Below the pieces are notes generated by a model. The model saw nothing but the letters and a program-made list of their open reading frames with translations. It had not been told where the DNA came from and did no database searches. The translations under genes were made by a program, and so were the position numbers. A stretch of DNA of 64,000 nt from Prunella strophiata (Eukaryota > Chordata > Aves > Passeriformes > Prunellidae): NCBI GenBank assembly GCA_036583965.1, contig JAZBQD010000027.1, positions 23,443,001-23,507,000 of the forward strand, read 5' to 3'. Shown in pieces: positions 11,558 through 26,494 of this stretch (the stretch's first letter is position 1; every line of letters begins with the position of its first letter).

Positions 11558-13747
11558 GCATCAGAAAGAAAATCTTGTGTCCCCAGTCCCTGCAATGTTG
11601 CATTAAACTTCTTCAAAAAGCCACCTATTTGCCTCAGCTGAATATAATCAGTGAAATGCAAACTGATATGTAAAAATTGCCTACACTGATGTAAATTAAA
11701 ATTACTCTTATAAACTCAATGTTCAGATTATCTGACAACTAATGTTGTATTAATTTTTCTGCTGAATACAGTAATTTCCTGCAAATTAATTTCCTTACTC
11801 ACATTACAATTATTTTGGATAATGGTCAGGAAAAGCTACTAAATACACCAATAATTACATAATATTTAAAGCTTGTTTTATAGTAGGCATGCCTAAAATC
11901 AATTATTCTTCTTGTGTTTGTATATCTCCTGCAAATTTTAAAAATGCTTAGTGACAAAACCTTCTGTAAAGTGAACAAGTTTTGTTTCTTTCCTTGAAAA
12001 CACCAACTCCCACCAGAAGAAATTTTAGCTGTTCTTCACAAGAGAGCCAGAATCTTTCCAAACAGCAAGTTGGGGTAGGCTCATTGAGATAGACTTGTGC
12101 ATGTATATCAAAACTGGTGCATGAACACATTGTATAGAGGCATAAAATGAGTTCTAGATTGCAGCAGAGGCCAGGAACAGAACTGAAATTCAAGTCTCTC
12201 AACTTTTGTATGAGTACCCAGGCCTCTAGACCAACCAATTTTTCAATATAGGTGCAAGGACTCCTGCAAATAAAATTTAAATTTCTTCACCCTTTCTCTC
12301 CTCTTTTACTCTGAAATTTTGAGGAGGTACCAAGAATGCACAGAATGTGTCTCATGCTTTTGATTTTGACTGTTTACCCTGACTTAGCACTGGTTCAGTC
12401 ATGCTGCTGAAAAGTGACATCCTTGAAACACTTATTACTTTGTATGTGTGGAATCTCATTTGCAAAGGTGTTTCTGCAGCTCAGGCCTTTCTCTGTCTCT
12501 GAACATATATGCAAGTGAGAAAAGTGGGGTATGATACAGAAAGGAAGAGGAAATTAAGTTCTAGAGTTGGCTTTAAAAAAACACTAATCCAGTCTAAAGG
12601 CTGGAAATGGCAAAGCAATTATGGTTGTTGTTATACCCATTTATATGCATGTAAACACTCTCAGGAATAGTGAATGATCCTCTGAAAATATTTTGTCCTG
12701 ATGTCTCCAAGAAAATTAGCAAAAGGTTAAAATATGGAAAATTAGGAAAATTAACTTTAGATGAAAAAGGTCTGTAAAATATTTTCTTATTGAAAGAAAT
12801 GTTTTATTTATACAGTTTTGATGAAAAGTTAATACATTCTTGCTGCCAATTCTTTCTCAAATGCCCGTGGCTAAAAGAAAAATAATGTTATCTGGCCTCC
12901 AGCTTTTCTGTGAGTGCATGATAGATTTGTTAGAATCCTAACATAAAGTCTAATTTAAGAGCCAGAAGGTGGGATGGTGATGGGATGCAGGGCCAGAGAC
13001 AGACAAAGGCTGTAGCTGCAGAAACACCTTTGCAGCTCCACAGAATGTTGAATCATTTCACAGAAACATTCAATTTGCCAGTTTCCCTTGTGTTCAACAG
13101 GTACTAAATTGCACATGACTTTTTATGTTTAATATGTCAGAGTAACTTTAAGATAGAGATCAGGCCTTTACTGCACTGATTTCTCCAAAGCAGTAACACT
13201 TGCCCTTATGCATCTATCTTCAGCTAAATAAGAGAGAAAGCAGTTGCTGGAGGAATTTCACATCTACAGTCTTGCATGTCCTTCACAGCTTGGCTGAAAA
13301 AAGTCTTAATTACAGAATTCATAATTACAGAATTGATCCAGCTCACAAAAGATCTCAACACAAATTCTTCAGTTTTGACAGATTTCAGAAGTTTTTTTGA
13401 AGCTGCAAGAAAATTACCAAGTCAAGTCACATGCTAAATTCCCATTTTCCACCTTACTTCATTGTAATGCCCCAACTTGTTTACAGCAATACAATCCTGT
13501 TTAAAGTGGGGAAAAATATTTCTATATTCACTGTAGGAAGTCAGTGATAAGAAAAAAAAATAGGTATTGAATTCTCTTTTGCCCAGCTTTTAGCACTGAA
13601 TATCACCCTTTCTTTTGAAAAGTACATACCTTTCCAAACCACAAGTCCTTTCCTCAGAGTTTGGTAAATGTTTATAGGGGAAATTGATTACATTTTCCTC
13701 TACTCTCTTACCAATTTCTTATGTCACCTGTCAAATGCCAGGGGAGT

Positions 13748-13768
13748 AAAAAAAAAAAAAAAAAAAAA
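13748..13768. repeat. A homopolymer, 21 nt
   Basis: Uninterrupted A run. No retrocopy body is recognisable upstream. Confidence 0.9.
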
Positions 13769-16700
13769 TCTCTTTCTGTCCTTGTTAGCACTTTTATCCC
13801 TTGTTATTTCCCAATAACCAACTTCAAGGTACATTTGTTATGACTTCCAATATTGAGTTTTCCTCCCTTTTTTGTCACTGTTATCACATACATCTCAAAT
13901 AATTTAGAAGGTAAGAAGTGCACAAGACAATTTGCTTCCTAATTGTTTGGAGGAAGAAACAACTTTGTTATTCAAGTGTACTCCCATAAACCTGGGCAGA
14001 ATCATTCTCAGTCCTTTAACTCCTGCTAAGCTTTGTGAGCCCTCTGCAGCTTGTGGCTGCAAGCTTCTCCCTTGCCACAGGCCAGGCTCTTTGCTGCCAC
14101 ATTTCCCTTGATTTCTCTGGATCTGGCTTAGCAGCAAATTTGCCCTCTCTATGACTTTGCCCATTACTGAAACTATTTTAAAAGGCTAAAGTCAGGGTTT
14201 CATAGCTGGACATAATCCAGGGAAATTTGATGTTATGTGATGAAAGAATCTGCACCCGAGGCAGCAGATGCACTGCTGGCCTGGCAAAAGCTGATGGTGT
14301 CAAATATTCCAAGTTTAACAATTCAAGGTTGTTTCCTTACTTGGCATGATGGAAATGACAGTGTGACAGTTCAAACAAATATTGAGTTGTTTTCCACAAA
14401 GAGTTTAAACTCCTGTCACATTTAAACTTAAGTAGGAATAAGTCTATAAAGACTTTTTAAAAGTCCTATAAGTCTAAACTTAAGTCTATAATTTCAGTTG
14501 TATGCCTTGTATCTTAAAAAAGTGTGCTACTCTTTTCTATTTCTAGGATTTAATTTTTCAGACTACTTGAACAATGCAAGCAAAACAGAACAAGCATTCC
14601 TTAGTCATTAGTTACTGTAAATCAATATGGACCTTCTGAAGACAGTGAAGTCACATCATGGTGACTTCTCTCAATTTTTATTATTTTTAAACTTGAACTT
14701 CTTGCATATTCTAGCATGATAATGGAAAATAAATTTTTATATATTTGATTTTCTGTCCTTGACACCAGCCTTCCGTTCCAACAGTGAAATTTGGATACAG
14801 ATAATATACATTTTATTTCTTTGTCAGGTTTTGGGGTTTGGGTGTTTTGGACTTTTTCTTTTTTGTCAGTAGCACACAAGCCATATTTATCTTCCAAATA
14901 TCAAGGTATGTTTTAAACATATTTTAATCTAAACTTAAATTGGTAATTATCTTTCCTAATGAAATATGCTGCAATTTCAGTTAGTTTTTCAATGGGCCAT
15001 GACTCATATTTAAAAGGACCACTGCAGAAATGTCTATTAGTTGCAGTTTGAAGAGGCAATGCTGAACTCATTTTCCCTGACTATTTCTACGTGACTCTGC
15101 CAAACTTCCTCAATAGAAGGAGGAGCAACTTAGATTGCTAACCTTCCCTTAGATTAGGATGAATCTCTATAAAATTAAATTGTAAACAACAGTGCATCAT
15201 CCCTTGCTGGTTCCTGCCTGTAACTAAACAGCAAATAAGAAGAATAAACACATGAAAGTGGCAGGATCTCATAGAATGTACCAGTTGATGGCCACAAATA
15301 ATGGCATTGCTCTCGTGGCAGTGGTGAAGTACCAGTGTTCACTGCCAATAACTCTCCCAGGGCCCCTCTCTTTGCAAGGACCATTGCTTGGAGTCAGTTC
15401 CCATAAATGGATTTGCATTGGTGAGTAACCAGGATCAATCCCATTCTGCCTCTCACCTCACCCTTTCCACTAAAGAGGCAAAACTGCCTGTATTTAATGA
15501 CTTCCCTCTTCCAGCAGCTGAGGAAGAACTTTGTATCTCACTTAATTACTGTGGGCCTTGATTTATTTGGTTTGCAAAGCATGAAGTCTCACTGAAGAAA
15601 ATGAGAATTTGAGTTTATATCCAAAGTATTCTGCTAATCAGAGCTGGACTCCAGCATGTGTGTGTTTGCTGTATTATATCTCTAGCACTGCATCCCTGTA
15701 AGGCATTCACTCCACAATGTAATTTCCCCACGTTCACGTCCCAGTTTTCACCCCTGTGAATCCCAAGCACATCTTATCTCACACACTGCACAGGATGTCA
15801 CCCATGTTCATACATGCAGATATGGACAGTGATTTATCACTGAACCTGAAGTCCTCTCCAGGAAAGCAAATTCTCTGCCAGCTGAGAGAGTTCCTTAGGA
15901 GGTGGGAGATAAAGTGGATCCCTGGTGTAGATAAGGTATTTCCATTACAGCAATGTTTCTGAGACTTGGTACACGTTCTTTCTAAACTTCTAATTTATTG
16001 CCTTTATTGTTTCTTATTCTTCACTGAATTTTAAAACGGTAACATGAGGAAATTGAAAAGTTCATGATAGAAAAATCAAGCCTTAAGTGTATTCATCACA
16101 CAAACAACTTCCATTGCTTGGTATTTTATGCTCCAATTCAAACAACACATCTGTTCATAATTGCATGCATGACTTGGTAAGATTACTACAGGCTACAAAT
16201 TTATGTCTAAGAGTAGTGGGAATATTGGAGAAAGACAAGAATAAAGCATTGGAAATGTGAAGACCTTTTATATAGTATATATATAAAATACTATTTCAGA
16301 CTCCGAGGTGTATTTTAACATGTTTTTTCTAATACAAAGCCAATGTATTTCCTGTACCTAAGTCTGATCGTATTGATGGTCTACCATAAAATTGCTTTAG
16401 AGAAAAGAAATACTTTTTTTAAAAACTTGGTGTTTCAATCTCCATGTAATCAGTACTTAGATAATCACCATAAATGCCAGTTTCCAGAACAATATATGCC
16501 CAACTTCCTCTGGAATAATTATGGTCCTGTATTGTTCCCTACTAATAAAAAAAACCCTTTAACACATACATCTTAGGGTCTAGCACTTCAAAGTTTATTA
16601 TTGCTCACCTTAAAGCTGAAAAATATGGGCTTTTTTTTTATTCCATGGTACTGAAACAGTGTTGAATTTATAGCTCTTCCATCAGTGCTGTATAAAACCC

Positions 16701-19700
16701 TTCTTCCCTATAAAACTACTTACTCCTCCCAACATCCAGTGGTATAAATATGTGAAGGGCAGCTGTCCCACATGGGGCACTTCTAGAAGAGATTGAGTAG
16801 AATGGAATAAGAGCAGTAGAAAGCAGCTTGTATTCTGAGCACTATGAATATCCTGGAGAAAGAACAAGATGGGAACTCTCTCCAGGCAATTGAGCTTGGA
16901 GATTGTGCCTCTGACTAGAAAGGATAAATACCAATGGCTTTCAGCAAGGACTCTGCCTTGACCCAGGAACTTGATATTGTAAAGCTTCATTGCATTCATC
17001 ATCCTCTTCTTTATTTCAAATCTACTGTTTATATATTAATGCATGAGGAGGAATTTACAGAGCTCAAACACTCCCAAATGAAACACAGAAACAATTTGGT
17101 GTTAGGGCAGTGCTATGAGTGAATCAGCATTGAGCACAGCTGCCTCTGATTTACCATGATGGGAAATTTTCCCCTTTTTATAAACACCTTGCAGTGAATG
17201 TTGTTACACATCATTCCTCTAATACCTCTTTATCACAAAAAACTTTCTGGCTGTATTTCTAGCCAGGATGCTGCACAATATAAAGTTATTTGAGTGGAAC
17301 AAAGAATGAGGCTTTCTGCCCTGGGTCCTTCCATCTCTGTGTTGCTTTCCAGCCATGTACAGGAGTGTTTAGATAGAGTGAGATCCTCTCTCCCTGTGTG
17401 ACTCTCATGCCCACAGCTTCACTCACTGCAATGGCATTCTTCTAAGACCTTGACATTCCTGTAAAGACTTGAAAATATGCATCCATTACATTTCCTGATG
17501 ACTATTCCAGTTCTAATCAATTTAACTTGCTGTTATAATGAACCTGCAGGTATCCAAACACCTCTTTCCAGTTTTACAGGACCAATTGAATTTGCTGAAC
17601 CAAAGAGAGATTCCTACCATGACCTAGCATTACACTGCCTGACAGTACACATCCACATGGAGTAACACCTAAGATGTCCTGACCCTCCTGGGTCAAGGAT
17701 TATTTCCCTGATTGCTTTTCCCATCAGGTCAGTAGGAAATCAAACCAACTGAAAACTGGTCCTGCCAAATCTAAACTAAAAAAGAGAAATTATCTTGGGA
17801 AAAAAGTGAGAAATGTTTTAGAAAAAGGAAAGCTCTTATTAAATTTCCTGAGCATCTGTTACTGAATCAGAGTAATGACACTTGTAAAAGGATTTTTCAC
17901 TGCTCTCTGAATAATTCTGTTCAGCCCTGTAAGGGCAGCTCAAGGTATAAGGCTGAATCATTCAAAGAGGTATAAAAACCTCATTACTTGTATTGTGTCC
18001 ATACCTTATTCTGTTTCCTCAGAAAAGAATGGGACCACTGAAAATTAAAGCTAAAAATTAGCTAAAGAATCCTGCAGGGATAAGAGGTTTGTTTGTTTTT
18101 AAAGGAAGCTAAGGCTAAAATTCAAAAAGTCTGCAGACAACTTGAGAAGTTTTGTGGCCTAATAAAAAGCTTCCATGCAGGAACAAAGTTTTTATGTCTT
18201 TGAAAATGCTTTTGTAATGAGAGAGATGGCTTTTCCATTTGAGTAACAGTACCTGCCTTTTCACTTCGCCTTGTCAAGGATTTTTTTTTATTCCCAACCA
18301 GTGACTAAATCAATAATTATTCAATCATAGACATGATTAGTGCAGTATGGACAACAGTGTTTTGTGCCTTTTAATGTATTAGAGAGCAAGCATAAAGAGA
18401 GATTTGTTAAGCCCTGTAGGCACTATTACATGAAGAGGGTTTTTAAGCCTTCTGATCTATTCTGTAAGCTTTAGTTTTTTAAGCTCAAATATATAAACAT
18501 GCAAATGACATTATTCTGATTTCTTAAATATCAGCAGAAGTATATTGCTGAGTTGCTGAAGAGATCAAGCAGCCATTAATAAATTTTAAAAATATTATCT
18601 CTGTGCAACATATCTCTGCTTTTATGTAGATAAAAAGCATTTCAGAATTATATGAGAATCATTTCCATGGCTAATAATAATAATAATGTTTCTCAGGAAT
18701 TCCACTGCCTGATTCTGCAACTTGAAGAGAGAAGAACTCTTCCTAAAATCTTGCCTTAGCTTTATAACTCTCTGGGATCAGCAATGCCATGCATTTTATA
18801 ACAAATTGCTTAAATATTGGCATTCCCAGGCTTGAAGTCATCCATTTTCTTGACCTGATTTTGATCCATCACCTGCATTTTAGCAAGTGCAAGCCAGAAC
18901 ACACGAAAGCTAAACAGTGTTTCAACAGTGACACAGATAAAGCCAATCTGTGTCAAAGAAAGAAGCTGAATTCAAGATGTCTAATTTCAGTACTCCTTCT
19001 CTAAGTCCTTCACTTCTAGTTATTAAAAAGGAAATAAAATTATTTAGGATTTCTCCTTCTGTAAGACACTTTATACATTGCTGTTCGTGGGTGCAGAGCC
19101 TATAAAAGACTGAAATACAAGGTATCCAAAGGATTTATTTCAAATAAATGCCAAATTAATGCCAAAGCCTTCACATAGTCTTGTACACCTTCGGTCCTAA
19201 AGGTTTAGGTTTCAATAACATCCAAGATGCCTGGAAATACAAATGATACTATCTAGAAGTCAATGAAGCTGCTGAACTGAAAGGGCAGCCTTCAGAGTGG
19301 GATCAGAGTTTCATGCTGTGTTATAAACACAACTGTTGTTGCCTTTCTGTCTGAGACAGGCCTATATTAATCAGAAACAGGAAAACAAACAAGCAAGTAT
19401 TTAGGCACACAAGAAAACTCCAGTTTTGTTTAAATAGCCTGTTTTCATGCAGCAGTAATGGGCTTACAAAACAACTCTTTCAAAGGGTTTATCTGTTCTT
19501 TAAGAAATTAATAATATAGGGACATCCAGAGAGGTAGAGGCTGAGTTATGAAAATAAAGAAATGTTTGATAATACATTCTGCTCTTAATGTGGTGTAAAA
19601 CATCTCTAGGGTGTTGTGCATCCAAGGCTACATAGCATGAAGCTAAATTAATCCCTGTCAGAGTCAATGAGCCCATTTCTTCCACCATGGATGAACTTTA

Positions 19701-20611
19701 GGTTAGGCCATGTTTTCAGTGAGAGTGTGGGAATGGATAAAACTACAAGAGCTGATTCAGACATCCAGTGTCTGTTCCCACTTTTGTCAGGACTGTATTG
19801 TATGGCCTTAGGCAACTCCTACCCTCACTATTCTTTAGTTTCCCCAACATGCAAACATTGCTTTGACTGGGGAATGTAAGGCACAGCAAAACCAGAAATA
19901 AGTGCAGATGCTTGTAATAATTTCCCTTTGACTTGGGTTATTTACAAAAACAAACATAATATATAGTAGTCAAAGGATGAGTATCTCCAATTTTCAAGGC
20001 TGAATAAGATCAAGCTTACAAACAAAATTTCTGTTATCCATTAAGAATCTCTTGCAGACTCAAGTTATGAGTTTCTGTGCCTAACTTCCACTCCAATATC
20101 TCCTCAGACTCAAAATAAATTTGGCTCTTGGTCATGCCATAAATAACCTACAGAACCACACTCATAACATAGGTAACACTGTAAATTAACTGAATAGAAC
20201 ACAACCAGTGGTAAGGATGTAAGTAACAAAACAGGACTCCACATCAGAATTAACTTGCTGTCTTGAAAGTCAAACCCAGAAGTAAATATCTTTCATCTTG
20301 TTACATGGAATGTGAGCAGGTGAGAAAGTGACATTTTGTGCATTCACTTTTTAGTGGTGCTCTTGTGCTCTTAGTAACTCTTACACAAACCTCAATAACA
20401 AAAACCCTGTTTTCATCATTACTGAATGATGAGCACTGTGAAAAACTTTTGCTGATGGAGATAGGCAAGTTTATCCTATGCAGGGGAGCTGGGGCACTGG
20501 CTATTCCAGCTAGTCAGCTGAACTAGGGATACACCCCCTGCTTCTTGCTGGGACTCCCTCCCTTTCTCACTGTCCTTGCAAAATGCAGAGAAACACAGAA
20601 AGAAAAAGAAG

Positions 20612-20628
20612 AAAAAAAAAAAAAAAAA
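20612..20628. repeat. A homopolymer, 17 nt
   Basis: A run preceded by an A/G-rich stretch. No retrocopy is recognised upstream. Confidence 0.9.
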
Positions 20629-21067
20629 TCAGTCAGTTACCAGAGTGGAAGTTTAAATGGATACATTGACATGTGCAAATTGACAACTTTTAAAATGTGA
20701 TTGATCTTTGTTATATGTCCATGTGCTCTCCCAGAACCAGCACTAATGCACTGTTAACAAGCATTCCATCATCTGATTTTAATTTCACCAAGAAGCCAGA
20801 TTAAAGGTTTGGGCACAAGTCCTGACTCTGTACATCTTTCTATGCAAAAATGGAACAAAATTGTTCAGGATTTAAACATTACAGATGGTTAATTTCCTTA
20901 AATTATTTGTTTCATTATAAACTTACAAGCTTTTCTTACTTGCTGCTGGGTGATTTTCTGACCTTCTCTTACTAGCCTTTAAAAATAGCAAGACCTCTCC
21001 ATCTTAGGGGAGGTTCTGCTTGCATCCACAAAATGAATCAATGACTATGAATCAATGAGAACTTTTG

Positions 21068-21093
21068 TATTACTATTATTATTATTATTATTC
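21068..21093. repeat. (ATT)n microsatellite
   Basis: Trinucleotide run of about eight units, nearly perfect, and a likely length-polymorphic marker. Confidence 0.9.
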
Positions 21094-22594
21094 TACTATA
21101 AATAACAATTAAAAGCCCTGTGAATGACAAGAGCTGAAAATAGCAGTGAGGATTGAAACAAAACAGCAGGTGGTGGCTAAAAGCTCTGTTCTGTTCAGCT
21201 GCTGCTCATAAGTGCACATAGGCAGCACCATTCGCAGGCTTTGACATTAAAGAGCTGAGGAGACAAAATACACAACAGATGCCAGCAGAAATTTTACTGT
21301 CAAAGCAACACTTCACAAACAGTATTAGGGTCTATTCTGAAGATGTTCACATTTATAATTGCGAGTATCAAATGAACTCACGATTACCATCCAGTTAATC
21401 AATTATAGAAATCACTTTTTTCACTTCTAGTGTCAATCCAGTCAAAAATATCTGTTAGCAGTGAAGCACATCTCCTGCCACAGAACCATATTTAACACAA
21501 CCAGGTTTCAGTGTGAAAAAATGTACTAAGCAAGGCACAACACAGAACACGAGCTCCAAACCTGGGGGTCATATGTTGACACAAAGAGCTGAACAATTCT
21601 CAAAGCTTTAGCTTTGCAGGTGCTAAAAGGAAATGGATCATTTCTTGGGGTTGTGACGCACAGTCCTTCTGACTAAGAAGCTTCTGGCAGATTTCCTTTG
21701 GAAGAGCATCACTGCTGTGTTTCTAATCTCCCTGTGCACGTAAGCCCAATTATGCACAGCCCTTTGTGAGCAAGCTTCTTCTGCTGCAAGAAAAGCTCCG
21801 TTGTGCCTGCCAATTTCCTCTTACCTTCCCTGCCCACTCAGCACAGCACAAGATGGCAGCTCCAAGCAGCCAGATCCCTCTCTTTTGTTGTCTCCAAGAG
21901 AAAGCAGATCCTCTCCTGCAGACACTTTACTGGCCTACAGCATTTCTCAGAGCCATCTAAGTAAATGGCTTCAGCCATAGAAACAAAGCTCTTACACAGA
22001 GCAACAACCATTTCACAGCAAGAGGAAACTGGCTGAGAACAACCGTGGGAGCATTTGAGAGGGTGCCATCTTATGATGGCAGCAGAGGAAAAAAGACAAA
22101 GAATCATCCGAGGAAAAGATGTGAGAATAAAGGACATAGCACAGAAAAGGTGCCCTGAACAGGAGGAAAGTGAGAGGCATGACTGGAATGTGAGAAAGCA
22201 ACATGGTATGGGGTTGGTTATCCATGCCAATGTAAAGAGCACAGGAAACAAAGGAAACTGAGCCCAGAGGGTTCTCCTCAAAACACAATTTACTGGACTA
22301 GTGCTGTTTAAAAGCTGACAGCTAGCCTTGCAGTAGTGGTTCATTCTGAGTAGGGCAACTCTTTTCCTCAATAAAAGTACTGGCCTCTTACAAGACTCTA
22401 CTCACAGATATTCTCTATTTTTAAATCCTCTTTTGATATGTATGTTTCCTGATGACAATTTCAGTCTACATGCAAGGTCTTGAACATCTACACTGTTCTA
22501 GAATCAGAAATACTATTTAGAAATTAATCCTTACAAGGTCATGGTAGATCTAAGAATACACCTCCATGAATTTCACAGATTCAATACCACAGGC

Positions 22595-22612
22595 AAAAAA
22601 AAAAAAAAAAAA
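22595..22612. repeat. A homopolymer, 18 nt
   Basis: Uninterrupted A run in unique sequence. Confidence 0.9.
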
Positions 22613-23012
22613 TGTACTCAGAGTACAGACTACAGCACCTGCTCTTTCTTGTCTCAGCATATATTTGTTCCATGTAGAGAAAAGCTCAGAAATTGTTGAT
22701 TCTCCTCTGGCACTTGATATATTCTTGTACTAATTAAATCTGCCTATGTATCAATGACTTAATCACATCAGCCACATGGCCCCTGTGTGCTGATGATGCC
22801 TTCTTATTCATGCCTCCTTAATCTCACTTAATCTCTTCTAATCATGGCCTCTTTGATCATATAATTAACAGACTACTAGTGTTGATGCTGCTTTCAAGAA
22901 GACTTGAAATGGCCAAAGTAGCATAATTTTGGTTCTTGGACAGTCAAGTTGCTCACTTTCATCACTGTTAATATCACAAAAAGTCATAATGGGTGGAGGG
23001 CTTGGAGACAGA

Positions 23013-23112
23013 ACCAATGCAGTTTAGTTGATGAGGAGGTGTTAGGTCATAGGTTGGACTTGATGATCTCAAATGTCTTTTCCAACCCTAGTTCATTCTG
23101 TGTGGTTCTGTG
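23013..23112 (+). mobile_element. CR1 LINE 3'-end fragment
   Basis: About 100 bp of CR1 3' UTR in plus orientation: the blocks AGTTTAGTTGATGAGGAGG, GTTAGGTCATAGGTTGGACT and TGTCTTTTCCAACC, then the ATTCTGTG-type tail. It is nearly the same sequence as the tail of the CR1 at 26495-27354, so both belong to one or closely related subfamilies. Extreme 5' truncation is typical of CR1 insertions. The 5' limit is approximate because upstream sequence loses similarity gradually. A minus-strand frame of 64 codons overlapping it is antisense noise. Confidence 0.88.
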
Positions 23113-26100
23113 TGTGACATGCCTGACCAACATAGCCTTACTGCAGCACTGTCTGTACACTGGATGAATTCCTAAGGGAACAGAAGCACTTTGGGTCATA
23201 TTTATCTTCCTCCCTTCCTTTAACAAAGTATCCCAACTCACACTGAGTAATATCTTACTCAGAGTATAAAATTACCACTTCCAATGGGTCTGCTTCCCAC
23301 TCCATGACAGAAACTAACAAGGCAGGAAGAGACACAAAACAGCTAAATCTCACAGGAGAGATTTCCACCTGATGTGAAATGTCACAGCTTCATTGACTTC
23401 AAATACAGCTATGCCACTGTATCCTGGCTGAGGATGTGGTCTGCAGGCCTTGAGCTCTGCAGCTGGATAACTTGTCATTCAGACAAAGCTTTAATGACAT
23501 CCCTTAGGTTTGCACTGGAGAGGATAAGAAAATTTCAGCCTGCAAGCCAGCAGGCAATCCATGCTTTTACAAGCATGAATTCATAGCAGAATGGCTGAAA
23601 TGAAGCACTGAGTTCTGAACAGATCCCTCCATCAGAAATGATACCACCTGGAACATGCTACAAAACCAGCTCCTCCAGGGCTCCTCCCAGGAGAGACTGA
23701 AGTGTGAGAAACACAGGGGTGAAAGAAGAGCCTTTTCAGAGACACCTTATTTCTCAAGAAGAATAAGACATAAAAAGGAAAATGGATTATATGTCAAATC
23801 AGCAGTGTAAACATAAAAGGGTAAGAGAGATACAGCCCTATGGAATAGGTAAGATATTGGGAAATTTAGGAAAGTATATGCTGGTGACTCAGCCAGTTCC
23901 CTGGGCAGCCTGTTCTGTTAGAAAACAGACTGGATTCCAATGGATGTTTGACTGGCAGTGCAATTCAGTCAGGACTATAGAAAACAGAAAAATATTGCAA
24001 TTTCAGTTAAAAATAATTTTTTTTTTAAGAAATATTGGTCATTCTTGAGTATATGTATCTTAGTTCAGCTGAACATTAAATTCCTCTAATGGTAGTTTTG
24101 AATTCCATAATAAATGTGACACAAATACTAAGCACAAAAAGACGTTTAGAGGATTACAAAGAGGTGTCTGGAATAGAGACTAATACATGTAGCCTCAACT
24201 CTAACCCCACTGATGCTTCACCCACAATCTCTACAATCATAGAATCCCTGGCTGGATATTTGTCTGTCCTGTCTTGTAACCTACACAGGTTTGCTGTGCA
24301 CTCTAAAGTAAAACTATTATTAATTAAGGTAATTGAATTTAATGTGAAATTTGGTACTTCCCTTTAAGTATATTTGGGTTTACTTGTAATAAATTAGTCA
24401 AATATTTAAAATTAATAAATTCAGAATAATGTGTATATATATGTCTAATTTATTACAAATTCAATTACTGCCTCAATTAAAGTACAGGAATTCAGTATAA
24501 TAAAATATTTATAAATGCTGATCTTTAACCTCTTCGGATTCTTCTGTCCAAAACGATCATAACTTGCTTTGATCCTTAACCAGAGATGTGTTTGGTTTTT
24601 GTCAATGACCAAAATGTCACTAATGCAACATGGCAAAAGTAAACACTTCTGTCAAGATGCAAGGACTTAACTCTGGCATCTTACTTCAATTTAAGGCCCA
24701 AATTCTGAAAGAATGCTTAAAGGGAATTCTTCAGTGATTTGGTAAATGAGATTGGAAAAGACACTCAGGAACCCTCTTTTGGAATAAAAGGCTTATGGCA
24801 CAGAGTTATGCTCACACAGAGACACTTCCTGGCATCTGGTCCATTCAGGACCAAAGAGCTCTTCTAATAGTTCCAGCTGTTGCCTGCCAGTCATCCCAGA
24901 TTTTCAACTGATGTTTCTTAAATCCATAAAAATGCTTATTTTCAGAAGAACATCACCAAATCATTTCTCTCAATCTTGAATGTAATGGAACATGATAGGA
25001 CATTAATATAAGCCATTCTATGGTAAAATTAATTATTTACACAATTAATTGCTGAGGTAGAATAGCTCCTTCATTTTCAAAACAGCAGAGAAGTGCTGAA
25101 TCAAGTCAGGCACACCCCTGCCAGAATTTTCTAAGGTTCTGACTGGTGGGAAAATGTTTGATATCTGTTTGATACCTCAGAGGAAAGAATGAGTACCAGA
25201 TAAGGGACATGGGATGGAAGTGTAAGGAGCCACCAAGGGGACCCTGAGACACACAGAATGAGATGGGGATTCTAGGAAGTCACTGCCAGCTCAGGACTCT
25301 GCAGTGAAGTCACTCACAGCAATTGTGCATTGGATTCAGGTCAGAACCAACACACCACTGGCTTTTCATGGGCTCTTGAAGGCATCTGACCAAACACCCA
25401 AGCTGAGGCTTGAGCCTCACTCCAGACTTGCACTGAAGGTTGCCTCCAGACACCCACAGGAGCACATTAAACAGGGAAAAGACACAAAGTCAGAAAGTCT
25501 CAACCAAAATCTAGATGAAAATGCCAGAAGAGCACAAGACAATTCCAGGCTAAAGTTGGTGGATATAATACAGCAAAAATGGGGCAGCCTTGGTTGCTGG
25601 AGTTCATCATAGATTAATCTGTTCCCAGTCTCCATACTTGCTCCCACCAGATATCTTTTAAAAATAAAACAAAAATTTGCCCTGGAAGAAAATTCAATGT
25701 TCTACTTTTACAGCAGAGGGTTTTCCTCAATAACACTCCTGAGGTATTTTGATTGTAGAGGAGCCAGATCAATAACATCAACCTCAACAGTTTTATTCAC
25801 TACAAAGCAGCAGGATAACACTATGGAGAAGAGGTAGAATTTCTGTTACAGTATTAGCCAAGCAGGGAAGTTCTCTACAAACATTTAACCCAAGAGCAAA
25901 AATCAAGATTTGGACTTTTCCTTTTTCTAACACTTCAAAAGAGTGAAAGAATACTTTTTGTCTGTAAAGTGTTAGCAATGTTTGTCAATAGCAATTCTAA
26001 ACTTTGTGGAAATGTCTTTACTAATGTGCTGTTTCCTTGTATTGTTACCCCTCAATTCTGGTCAGAGACAGTGCAGCCCATGAACAGATACAGAGTAGAA

Positions 26101-26494
26101 AATGTCCTCATTCATTAAGTTGCATGAAAAATCACCCATTAGATAAATAACCACCACCTCAGCCACAATTTTAAGGGAAGTTAGGATTACCATGTCCACA
26201 ACAAATGTGCTGAGCAGAACAGAAGCCAAACTGGTGATTTTACTGGTCTCTCAGTATTTAATGTCATTTCACAGGTAGTATTAGCCATCTTTTTCAAAGG
26301 TGAGCTCTTGGGAATACATAAGATCATTTGGAATTCTATAGTATAATTATTCTTTATACCCCAGAGATAACAAGACCTGTATTTTCATTCATGGTAATTT
26401 AAAAGAAACGCCCAGAAGAGTAATGTTATTTATATGTCAAATAGTAAAGGTATTTGAACACTGAAATTTCTCCTGGTCTTCAGAGTTCTTTTAT
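23113..26494. other. Unique noncoding sequence
   Basis: About 3.4 kb between two CR1 fragments. A 102-codon frame at 25304-25612 and its minus-strand counterpart lie in a slightly GC-richer patch but show no recognisable domain. No RNA gene or further repeat could be supported. Confidence 0.5.

Larger units (their letters stand above)
10850..23012. other. Unique noncoding sequence, about 12 kb
   Basis: Long AT-rich interval with no gene I can support. The longest frame, 177 codons on the minus strand at 21838-22371, has no domain and overlaps equally long frames in other phases. Features inside are a perfect 12-bp hairpin (11532-11557), A-runs (13748-13768, 20612-20628, 22595-22612), a duplicated TAATTACAGAATT motif near 13309-13335, and an (ATT) microsatellite (21068-21093). 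Distant exons or conserved noncoding elements could be present but are not visible without alignment. Confidence 0.5.

Noticed and set aside
21838..22371. 177-codon open frame on the minus strand, the longest in the window
   Set aside because: The translation is Leu/Ser/Cys-rich with no domain. Competing frames of 68-91 codons overlap on both strands and nothing suggests splicing or conservation.
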